A stretch of 64,000 nucleotides of DNA from Acanthaster planci (taxonomy: Eukaryota; Echinodermata; Asteroidea; Valvatida; Acanthasteridae): the NCBI RefSeq assembly GCF_001949145.1, contig NW_019091538.1:508023-572022 (forward strand), written 5' to 3'. The position numbers and the translations under genes were made by a program. How positions within the stretch are numbered: the first letter of the stretch is position 1; each line of letters begins with the position of its first letter. Below are positions 49,801-61,800 of the stretch, piece after piece. The notes beneath the pieces are model-generated. The model was not told the origin of the DNA. It saw only the letters and a program-made list of their open reading frames with translations, and made no database searches.

Positions 49801-52800
49801 AAAGAATTATGACTTTCACAGCAGAATTTTAAGAGGGGTTTAGGATTTACTAATAGACCTTAATATTATGTGAACCTTAGCATGACGCTTGTTGTTGTTG
49901 TATTGTTAAATAAAAACTACTTTGCAGGTTTTTCCTTTGACTGGACCGATTCAAGGCAATACAATCCTCGCTGTTATGGGAACGGACATTGGTCGACGGT
50001 TTGGTGATGTCAGAGCTGTGATGGTTGGCAATCAACGCTGTGACCTGGATGGATTGGACTCTGATTATGTTATTGGATCAAGGTAAGACATGAACATTTT
50101 AAAATAAGGACAGTAGTTTGATTTCCCTTTACAGATAAAGAGCCATTTATAAATTAAAGCTCTAGGTTTGCTGTGTTTGTGTTTTTCTGACAGTATTTCA
50201 ATATTATTTTGCCAGAAACTTAAAATTAATTTTTTTATAAAAATACCAGCATGTTTGGCTGGTAGAAATGTTGTTTGTTCATTTTCAATATAAGTTATTG
50301 AGTAATCTGCCCTCTGGTTTTTGCTTTCATTTGAAAGTAGATTTGCTGGGATAGATTACATGCAGTGTTGGAGTATTCTTAATTACCTACTGTTAGGCTT
50401 ATTGAGCCTTATTATTGTATTTCAGTGTCAGCTGCAAGACGAGACCAGAAACTGAAGGAAGTGAGTTGGTCACTTTGACAATCACAGGGGCAGATGGTTC
50501 ACAGCAGGACAGCTCAGGAACTGTCAACTTTCGATTCACTGTAAGTCATTCAGTACTCATCTTTCTTGTCCTCACTCTTATAATCCATCCAAGGCAACCC
50601 AAATCATGGTTTACAATAGGGAAAGGAAAGCCTTCTAAAAAGGCAGTACTTTTGGTTGATTTTTCAGATTTTTTTTCGAAAGGGATTTTTTGACTGAAAA
50701 TTTTGATAGGGATTGTAAACCGTGTTCAGTGGGTGATATGTTATACGTGTACATGTGTTTGTCTGCACTCAACAACTACAAGGAATATTTTTGACTGAAA
50801 ATTGTGAAAGGAAGAGATTGTAAACAGCTGAGAGGGTGAGTTTTTGTTCATACATGTACTCGTCAGAACTCGGAAAATGATTTCATACTATTGAGAACAA
50901 GCAAAAAGTACAGCAACTTACTCCTCCTGAACCCCACATTTGGTTAAATTCACATCAAACTGTATGTAATTCAATTGGAATTGAATAAAAAACATTAGTC
51001 TATAACTTATCAAACATAGGAAGAACTGAATGTCAGTCGCCAGAAATTACAAGTGGGCAGAGTGAGTGCTAATGCCACTATATTGGCTGTGAAACCCCTG
51101 CGTATGGATAGATGGAATGCACCACAGATAGCATTCCACAGATAGATAGACCAAATTTTCACGTCCCGTCCCAGTTCAGCGACTGGCTTTGTTAGGAAAA
51201 GGTCAACAAAGGTATGCATTGTGCACTCAAAAGAAGTGCATATCACGGATGCTGTGTTCCGAAGTGCAGAGGTCTTTACATTGTTGTCAGATTAGCAGGA
51301 AATACTTTGTTGGGTTGGGTCAATGTTCATGCTTTTCTTTAGGATGTGATCATATTATGTTGGGCAGGGTTATATTTAGGCATGACATGGAGCTGTTAAA
51401 CAAGAAAAATATTTGTTGACTTACTGGAAGGTGGTCTTTGGGACAAACTCTTCAGCAAGGCCTTGAGTAGAAATCTTTAAAGCAGCCAGAGTTAATGTGG
51501 AAAAATAAGAGAAATGAAGAAATATTGTCTCTATTTTGGGTTAACCTTTCTTGCCATGGAAAAAGTACATTCAAGTATGTTTGCAGTAACCACTTCCTTT
51601 CTGTTGAGGAATGTATGCATGTAGGATTCGTGATACCTGTAGGTTGGTTTGTAAAAACAGTTCACGGTGAAGGGTTTGCCCAGCTTAACAAACTCTAGGT
51701 TTTCTGATTAAATATTCTTCATTACCAGGATCCTAAGATTACATCTTTTGAGCCTCGCTTTGGCCCGGAAGCTGGTGGGACTGTTGTGAGTGTGGACGGT
51801 TCAGCCCTCAATACAGGAAGGAAGATTGAGGCATTTATAGGAAACTTTCCCTGCAACATAACAGGGTAAATCCCGTCTCTTTCCTTGTAGGATGGAAATA
51901 ATGGATGGAAATAAAATAAAATTGATTGGCAAATTTGCTGATCATATTGTCATTTGATGAGCATTTTGATGAAATCGACCTGCCAAAAAATAAATGGGCT
52001 TAATTCGGTATTATTACAAAAATTTCCGATGGCTTTGATTTTGGCCTCTTGCAATCTACATAACTCACAGTATAGGACAGTCGGTCCTTAATAGGACGGT
52101 GGGTCCTTAAGAAGACAGTCAGTCAGGACGATGTTTTCTGACCGATTCTCTTGTTTTAGCCATGGCATATCTCTCTGCCATTTTTCATTTCACGGTACAT
52201 TTGGACGGGGCTTTCAGCATTTTTGTTGCGCATTGATCACCACAAAATGAAAGAAGTTAACACATGCTTACGTACGTCTGGAGGTATCATGCTTGGGGTG
52301 CATGTGCCTACGTGTAGTTTATGGTGCCACTTATCGTTCATTGAATGTATATGTATGCACTCGTAGTGTACTGTACCGAACTACACGTGCTGCATAATTC
52401 CACCAAATTGCAGCAACCTCATTTTTTCCATGATCCATGGGCCTCATGCTGCACGAAACTAGGACAAGAAACAGGGGGCGACTTTTCTTTGTCAAACGTT
52501 TAATTTTTGCTTTGAAGCCACTCTGTGGGGCCGGGGTCGGCTTCCGATCCATGCTGCGTGCACGCTGCAGTGCACAGTGGCCTGTGGGGGTGGGTTGTAT
52601 GGCCATTGTTAGGCATGATGTAAAAAGAAATTTCATTTCATCAGTTTCATGTTTGTCAGACTTTTTGCGCGAAATGTATTGCACTCTGCGATGTGAATCC
52701 AGCTATTTCCATCACTGGGAAATCATCGTTGATATTTTTAGGTTATGCATTTAGTGCATGTCCCAGCACCTGTGTTGTCTTCATGTGTGAATGAGTTTGT

Positions 52801-55800
52801 TTCTGCATTCAATCGGGACCCTGAACAATAGAGGACAATAAGGTCCCCATTGACAGAGGGTCCCCGATTGACAACTCTGTACAAAACATATGGGTGGTCT
52901 TCTAAAAAAGTTGAAGTACAAACAAAAGAGGAACAATAGGGGGTCCCCAGTTGCAGGCAAATACACACTTGTGTGAGTTTGTGAGTTCCTCCATTGTGCA
53001 TTTTCCCCGTTGTTCAACATGCCCACGATTTCCTTGATTCTGAAAATGGTGTAGTTTCCTTTTCCTTGTTGGTAAAAACATCCTGCTTTATCATTAGTTG
53101 ATTTCTCGGGGAGTTAAAGTATTTTTTTTTTAAAGGTTCCTTGCTCCACCTATCATTGGAACTTTCAAAGGTTCTACCCAATATATGTAGCTGTTCCTTG
53201 AGAGATCATTATTTCTTGTTATCAAATTCTAACCCATTGCAAAGTAATGAGCCACTCTAATTGATTCTTAAATGAGCATTAGGACAAGTGCTTTTTTAAG
53301 AATTCTGTACATGACAGGTTTTCATCTTTTCATCCCGACCTTTGATGTGAGTGTGAAACACAGCATCTCTTCATGTGCATTCTTGTAATCCTTCTCTGAA
53401 TCCTCAGCGAACGGTTTGAACCCCAGTTACATTGCGTAACTTCATCAGCAGGCCAAGTTGGATTTGGAGCTCCTCTGAATGTCTCATTTGACGGAACTCC
53501 AAGAATTTCATCTTCTACTTACACATATGTTGAAAATCCTGTCATCACCAGGGTTTCTCCCCTGAAAAGCATCATTTCGTAAGTGGATATCATTTGTTTT
53601 AATTGTATTGTCCATTTTTTTTTGCCCTGCGGCATTGTACATACCATCTCTTGTCTTCTAAATAATGTCCGGAATGTAATAAACAATTTTTTGTCCGTGC
53701 ATGGATTCTCTACACTTATAAGCATTAATTTGTTTTTATTAAGGACGGTCTCCTTTCTAGGTTTTGTAGCTTGTCTGTTTCTTGTGAAAATGGTACTGTG
53801 AGGCTTCTGTGTATGTCCTCCATTTCATAAAGAAGATAATACCAGTCTATGCACTTGCATTTCTGATGAATAGTATATTAAAAAATACTTCCTTCTGTCA
53901 GACTGTTTGTGTATTGCTGATTGTTACTTGTCTTTATTTTTGTAATAATCAGAGGTGGTCGCCTGCTAACTGTCCGGGGAACTGCTCTTGACACTTGTGT
54001 GAACCGTCAGATTGTTGTCTTTGATGGGAGTGGCAATCAGGAAGTTGAGGTGAGAGGTCATACAGACTAATCCTGGCCCTCAGACAGGGGATTGCCTAGC
54101 TCTCATCCCTCATGTTTCTGCCCTTCCCGGAATCCAAACTGTCACACTCCACCTCCTGCCATCTTTGATATTTTAAGCCAACGAAAGTTATCGTATCGTG
54201 ACTGTATGAAAAAAAATCAATAATAACATGGTAAAAGAACAAAGAAGACTCTTCAGCATGGCAAGTGAAATGTCATGGAATAGCGTCTGGCTGTGGAGGG
54301 ACCACATTTAATTGTTGGCATCTTGAAATATGGACCAAATATGTGGGTTGTAATACAGTCAGTCTGTCTCACGTTACAGAAGAAAGACTCGTTTGTGTTT
54401 TTCAGAAATGTAGCGGCGAATCCGACATAATGATGCAGTGCCCGTCACCAAACATAACGAGATTCACCAGGGCTGCGGCCAATGAGAATGTGACCTTTGG
54501 CTTCATAATGGACGGGGTCACCGAGCTAATGAGGTGGTCCCTGGACAACGGTATGAATTTGGAATACTTCCAGGATCCAGTATACTACGAATTTGAAGAC
54601 GGAATCAGAAGGAAAGAGGGCTCCACATTGAACATCATGGTTTGTATGAATGGAAGGCAGTCAGTCCTTAAGAGGACGGTCAGTCCTTAAGAGGACAGTC
54701 GGTCCTGAAGAGGACAGTCGGTCCTTAAGAGGACAGTCGATCCTTAAGAGGACAGTCGGTCCTTAAGAGGACAGTCGGTCCTTAAGAGGACAGTCGGTCC
54801 TTAAGAGGACAGTCGGTCCTTAAGAGGACAGTCGGTCCTTGAGAAGACAGTAGTGTCCCTGATTCACAGAAGGGTCCGCAATTGACAGTGTTGTAGAAAA
54901 TATGAAATAAACAGCAAAAATAAGGGTCCCCAATTGTAGGCTAATACACAATTGTATATGTGCATAATAATAATCATAATTAATGGTGCTTGTGTAGCAC
55001 TTGGTAGCTAAAGTACCAAGGTACATTTATTACCCCAGCTCATTGGGCCAGGGAATCAGTTTCTGTAGCAGCTATTTCAGTGGAAGTGTGTTCAGTTACA
55101 AGTGTGCATCATAAGAAAGGAGGCGAGAGGGACCTTCCTGGTTAAAGAAGTAAAAAAGTATCCAAGAAACTAAAATCTCTTCAGTTCATTTATTTGTCGG
55201 CAAATCAAGAATAAGCATGAAATTTTCATGAAATTTGAATAATAATGAGCAGAGGAGGCCTCCAAAAACCAATGCCTATAAGCCACATGCGAGTTAAATT
55301 TGAATAAAATCTGGTACTCTGATTTTATCTGATTGCACAGAAACCTGACAATTTTAATTCCCCAGACTAAAGCCACTGTTGCTATACCTCGTGATTTGGG
55401 GCAAGCTTTTGCATAGCGACCACCATTTCTGGAATGGACTGGTTCCTTTGTGCCCTTCTTATCCATTGAGAACAGTGCATTGTTGCCAGGCATCTCTCAT
55501 GTAACTAAGTAAAAGCTTAGCGGAATCACGAGGTATAGCAACAGTGTTTTTAGCATGACGAATTCAAATTGTTACGTTCACGTAAATTTAAAAAAGCAAC
55601 AGGTGTATTGAGCAGATAGAGGACCCCTTAAGTAAATTCTTGAGAGAAACTTTGCTTCGTTATCATTAACTGTGATGAGATCAAGAGGAAAAGTGCCAAA
55701 ACTGCTAAAAATTTGAAGACAAGATGAGAAGGAATTTTTGTCCATAAGCTCTAACAATGGCTGCACAAAGGGACGTTCATAAATCGCATTTGCATTCGAT

Positions 55801-58800
55801 TAAGAATTGTAAAAAGTCACATGGAGTGCTTGTTAACATTTCAATTTGGTTTTCCTCCCTTGCATCAACACTCGGATTAAGTTTTGCAGTGGCATGTTCT
55901 CTCAGAATTTCCTGAGGGCGCCCCCTGACATTATAATCTGACACCAGATGGGACTTCCGGAAAGTGGAAAGTTTTTTCTTTGTGCGCTTCCAAGTTGTCT
56001 GTTTTGCACATCTCTGATGTCATACATAAACTGAAACTGTGGGAAACAGCAGAGGTCGTATGGGTATGGCCAGACTTATTGACCTGGCATTCATGTGATC
56101 AAACCATGGTTAAGTTTTACACTGCAGCAGCTTTCCCCATGAAAATATTACCAAAAATAGTCCAATGTGAGCACGGCCATAGAGACTAGAGTATGACACC
56201 TCATCCTTGGACACCACGTAGGTTTTTGACTTCTGGAAATTGCTATCTTTTGTTCTTGGAAGTTATTCTCTGGAATACCTGTTGCAGGGTGAGGGAATCG
56301 ACTCGGCAGTCACAGCTAATGAAATCATCGTAAGGATCGGAACTGAGACCTGCGACGTCTCCGTGATTGCAGAGTCCATCCTCCAGTGTTCACTGCCTGA
56401 CAATCCGCCTTCACCTGGGGACTTCTTGGGAAATGATACACAGAGAGGTCTGCCTGTGGTTTGGGTAAGGAAAAATAAAAGACAACTTTTCTCAATTTCA
56501 TCAAACGTTACTGAAGACATGATATATTGTAAAAAAGGAAACCTGCTGAGTGTACTTATGCAGACGATACATTGATTCCAACAAAGAGGTGATAAATCTG
56601 ACCCTGAACATTTTCTCCGTTACCGTCCCAGAGCATTTTTTTTTCAATCGTGCTTGACATCTTGGAGTTTTTATGCATTGTCATGGTCAATTTGAGACCT
56701 AAAAATAGGACATACTTTCCCTTAAAATTTCACCTTCCCAAGAAACATCGAAACATGAAAATGTTAACTCTAAATAACAATAAACTCTTGTTGAATTGAA
56801 TAGAGACTAGACAAATGTACTCGAATGGGATGATTTTTTTTTTACATGTATGCCAAGTTTCAAAAAGATTTGTAATGGGACAGCTAAGATTGTGGGAGGG
56901 GTGGTTTTCTTCAAATGACATGCATGGCAAATGCCCAAGCTGAAGGAATTCTCAGGTATTCTGCAATTAAACTTAAGAACCGAATCATATTTTGGGTTGA
57001 GGGATCCGTGTATACTTTTCAGGCTTATGATTTGGCCTCATCGCTTGTCTCCGTTTTCAGGTAATTCACAGCAATCTGCGGGTGCGCATCGGTTACATTG
57101 AGTATCCCCCTAACGATCCGACCATCCCCATTGTGGCGTCAGTCAGCGGGGCCATCTTGTTGTGCATCCTCATCGCGGTCTTCTGTTTTGTGGCGCAGGT
57201 GTATGGAGCCAAACGAGAGGCAAAACTCATTTTGCAAGACATGAGAGACTTAGAGGAATCGCTGGCTGGTGAAGTCAGGCAAGGTGTGTACATCTTATTA
57301 CCCTTCTGTTCCGGCAGCACTATGGTGAATCTTTTTTGCCGTGATCCGGCTCTGAAGTTGGCATCATGTTGCCATGAGTAGTACTGGTTAATGATCAAAG
57401 TTTAATCACAGGACTGATTTCCTATAGCCTGTGACAAAGGCCTTGACATGACTGGACCACCTTCAGTGGTCAGACTATATCTGCGGTGGTTTCATCTGCC
57501 ACATCATATGAATTGGCCCCTTTGCTTTGCCGAGCACTGACATCTTTGGTTTGGTCATTAGCTTACATCTCACCTGCCGTCCCACAAGACATTTACACTG
57601 TGGCCCGCCCACTTACTCCTGAAATTGCTCCTGGGGAAGACCTTGCCAGCTATGGTGTAGCTGTGTCCCCCTCAACCTCATGTCCCGGTCTAAGCCCATG
57701 CTGGCTACTGGCCCATGCAAAGTATTTGACTTGAGATTGGTTCGCTGCTCACTTTTGCTTAGCACAAAAATTTGCCAAAAGTCGTTTTCTGCTCAGCCAC
57801 GATGTTGTTTGTTCACATGTACCTCCAATTTCAGAGGCGGCAAATGACCGATCTGTCATGCTAAATCAATCTGATCATATTTTTACTATTTAGGGAGAGC
57901 TCCTAGATAAGTTCCATGTGTTTGAAAATATCGCCAATTTATGACATTCTGCCGCACTGTCTTTCAGCTTTTGTGGAGCTTCAGACTGACATGACGGATT
58001 TGACCCGGGACTTGGAAGTGGCCGGTATGCCGTTTGTCAGTCACCGAGATTATGCGACCAACATGCTGTTCACGGGCCAGGCGATATTGCCAAGCACTGA
58101 AGATGAAGAGGTACTGATATAAAATATTCACCTTTGGTGAGAAAAAACGTCTGCTCACACCTCCAACATTCCTCAGATGTTATGTAATCATACGGTCAAC
58201 TGGGCCTGAGGTACACATAGGCAGGTGTCATGGATGTTCTGAATGCTTCAGCGGCGCGTGGGCTGTTCTTGAAATCCTGGTGTCAGCTATCATGCTCGTG
58301 AACCAGTTGCAGCAAGTGAAACATTGAAGCCAAGTGAAAAGTACTCCAGCCTTTGGCTGCAATGGGATCTTGTGATATTGAGCAGTGAACAGGGCTCCAT
58401 TCAGCCAGAGGGTCTTAAAACCGGGAACCAAAGGTCTGACCCCAAAGCTAAGAAACATTCCTAAGGCTTTGTGCTGAAGATGTGAGTGTGTCAATCCTAA
58501 TAACATGTATACTGTTCCTCTGTACATCCAGCACCCGAATGAGCAAGTAGAGAGGGCCATGCACAAGTTCTCCCAACTCCTTAGCAACAAGAATTTCCTC
58601 CTCCTGCTCATCCAAACACTGGATGAAGAGAGAGGCTCCAAGTTGTCCATCCGAGAAAAGTAAGGCGCCACTGTTATTCTTTGCTTTTGAGTACTCTACA
58701 CTGCAAAGTTGGGTTGTGATATCAAGTTGTTGGCAACTCTGTTCTTGCCAGTTGCCTTGGATGCGATTGATTTGTCGCACAGTATATTACAGTTTATCAA

Positions 58801-61800
58801 GTTCCTAATTCATGTTTTTATTCAACCAAAAAGATGAGACATGTAATGAAAAACTTAAGATATTATTGTTAGAATTGCAGCATTCAAAAAATAGCAGGTG
58901 ATGAGAAGACATGAAAGTCAGGTGAATAGAAACAAGAACCAAAGGAAGCAGTGATTGCATTAGGAAGAAACAGTCAAAAGAAATTCATTCATAGAAGGAT
59001 GTACACAATGTAAATTGAAGTATTTGAGATATGGGATGGTAATTTTTTTCTTTTTATCTTTGTTGATTTTCATTTCAGGCAATCCATTGCGTCTCTTCTG
59101 ACGGTTGTGATGATTCTTGAGAATAAACTGGTCTACATGACCGAGTAAGTGAATTTTCTCTATTATAGACTTTGTCAAAATGATCACAACTCCTGAGATA
59201 AGTTTGGTCAGGTGTTCAAACCCACTTTGTGCACCTGTTCAAAGTGGCTCACTACAGTGCAAGGAATTTCAATATGAGACATCAAATATTTTTACATCTC
59301 AATTACTAACCTATCAGCCTGCCTCATGTTTGTTAACTCTTTAATGAGTTTGAATCATCTTTAGGATACATTACTTCCCTTCACATTTTTAATCATCAGT
59401 ATGAGACATGTAATCAAATTTCTGTCTGACTGTAAGAGGCCATAACTTGTCTTTGTTCTGTAGTGTCATGATAACATTGATGACCCGGATGATCGAGGAT
59501 GCTGCTGATTCTAATCGCACCCGCCAGCTTTTCTGCCGGTAAGGAAGTCTGCGTTCTGAACGTTTTTTCTCCATAATTGAGACTCTTTTTTGCCTGAATT
59601 ATCTAAGGTGAATGTTTGGAATGAATATTCTGATCTGGCATTTATGCTTGCGCTGATTGCAGAACCGAGAGTATTCTTGAGAAGCTGATGTCAAACTGGG
59701 TTGCTCTTTGCCTTTACGATCAACTTAAGGTAAGACTTGATGCTCTTTCAAGAAGACTGCTCAATTGCTCACGTTTGCCTGTGCTTGCAGTTCCATCTCT
59801 GTTGTCTTTGAGCTTTCATAATCATTGTTCGCAGATTTGATAAAATTTTCATCTTATAAAATTTTTGATTTCAGCATTTCTTTCAAACACTTGGCGAATT
59901 TCCAAATGCAGACTTACTTTCTGCCACTTCTGAGCTTCGAAAACAATTGACTTTAAGTCATTACCTGTTCTCCATTTCGGATCCTTGCTGTCCATTAGTT
60001 TTTGTCATTTGTTTTTCTTCACTGAAACCCTTTTCGTTTCTTTGTTATTTAGCTTCACACCGCCTATCCGCTGTTTGTGTTGTACCGAGCCATCAAGTAT
60101 CGAAGTGAAAACGGTCCCATTGATGTCATCACCGGTCGCTCACGCTTCTCGCTTAACTACGAGAAACTTCTGCAGGAAGACGTCAAATTCAACCCAGTCG
60201 TGAGTCCATGTTTGTTACATATGCTCCTCAAATTTGCACTGACCCTACATTCTCGTGTCTATATTTTGGCGCCGCCGGGAGGGTTTGTGATCGAACAGGT
60301 TGCATTATGTCAAGCATTTTGTCAACATTCCAAGGGGCCAAGACACCAGGTACCCTCATATTCATGAACGAATGACTTGGAGTGCACCAGAGTGATTATT
60401 GTCCCAATAACGTCCAAAAAACTGTTGGATTTTCACACTTAAAAAACCCATAGGGTTTTGGTCATACAGGCACAAGGCACACAATTGTTAAGAAAATGTA
60501 GCCAAGCCCCTGTTTTGTCTATCTATCACTTCAGGAGGGTTCAGAGGTCGAGCAGAGGTCACAGAAACACAGAAACTGTAGGTCCAAAGTGAGAAAGCAG
60601 GATCACTTCCAAAATAATAAAGAATTGCATGTGCATATTTTACAAGTCACTGTCCTCATCCAGTGAAGAGAAGTTGAATCTTTTTTTCTCAATTCCAATA
60701 TCATTTCAAACATAATCTCTCTCAAATTGCTGTTTAGCTTGGTGCAGACTTAATAATGGTCTCTTCTCCAATGTAAGACATTATCACACATTTTTCTATT
60801 TCTATAGACTCTTGTTGTTCTCATGGATGAGCGTGGAAAAACCACCAGAGAAGTCAAGGTGCTAGACGTTGACACCATCTCCCAAGTGAAGGAGAAAATA
60901 CTAGATGCCATCCATGGTAACAAGCCTTACTCCAGCCGACCAAGCGCCAATCAAGTCAGTCTTGGTACGGAAGAGCTGCTGGTTATCAACATGACGTTTA
61001 ACATAACAATGTGGAAAGAAAAATTAAAAATTGAAAAAAAAAGAATGTTGTGCTTTATGATAGTATATGAAGATTGAGTTCTTTCTCACTGTTATGAGTT
61101 TTAGCTGGATGTTTTGTAACAATTGTTTTTCTATACACCTTGGAGTTCAGAGTGAAGAACAGTCTAAAAACAGTTCATTTTCAAAAGTAATTTCCAAATA
61201 CCTTATTTTTACCCTTCCCATTCATCAAGAGCCCATCCCACTGGCGGTTATCAACAAATGATGAAAATTACCAACTGGTTTCAAACACTATTTCCTGGTT
61301 CCATTCAAAATTGTGACACTTATTTCAATATAGATTCTATAGATTCTAACCCACAGTTATTGTCACGTAGGCATTCCAAATACAGCCTATGAATGTGCAT
61401 TTCATAGGGTTGGAAAGTCACTCTACACAGGCACGTACAGCTGTGTTTTGCATTGCAACAGGCATCATCATTGCCAGTTTCCATATTAAGGAGATTTCTG
61501 TATTGTGGGCTGTAGGCACATACCATAGATTTGTCTAGCTAGCTAGAAGGGCGTCTAACAAATCACGAGATTATTTCAGTGAACAAAAATCCTTTTGAAA
61601 AATGTAAAATTTTTTACTTATTTTGACTTTCTTACCAAAAAGCATGGATGGGAATCAAAGTTTGATCTATTTTCATCTCAGCTCCTTATACAGATTGGAA
61701 TGTAGTTTGAAGCCATTTCATCACACTTTCTCCCCTGAACATGATTGCTTTTCCACTGAATCCTTCCAGAATGGCGCCAAGGAAGGGGCGGGAAACTAGT

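Larger units (their letters stand above)
49928..56464 (+). other. Plexin IPT/TIG repeat exons
   Basis: The exons are 49928-50082, 50426-50540, 51729-51865, 53408-53578, 53953-54049, 54406-54639 and 56288-56464. Typical IPT openings are seen: VFPLTGPIQGNTILAVMGTD; then DPKITSFEPRFGPEAGGTVV; then NPVITRVSPLKSIISGGRLL; and a weaker fourth (DPVYYEFEDGIRRKEGSTLN). These immunoglobulin-like folds make up the membrane-proximal stalk of plexins. Two introns here carry related minisatellite-bearing repeats. Confidence 0.92.

Noticed and set aside
54661-54850. CRISPR-like array
   Set aside because: Units are directly adjacent 19-mers without spacers, in a eukaryotic intron; it is a minisatellite.
57486-57734. 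Extra plexin exon with a proline-rich frame
   Set aside because: Exons 57061-57283 and 57968-58110 join in phase without it, and it has no good acceptor and donor pair.
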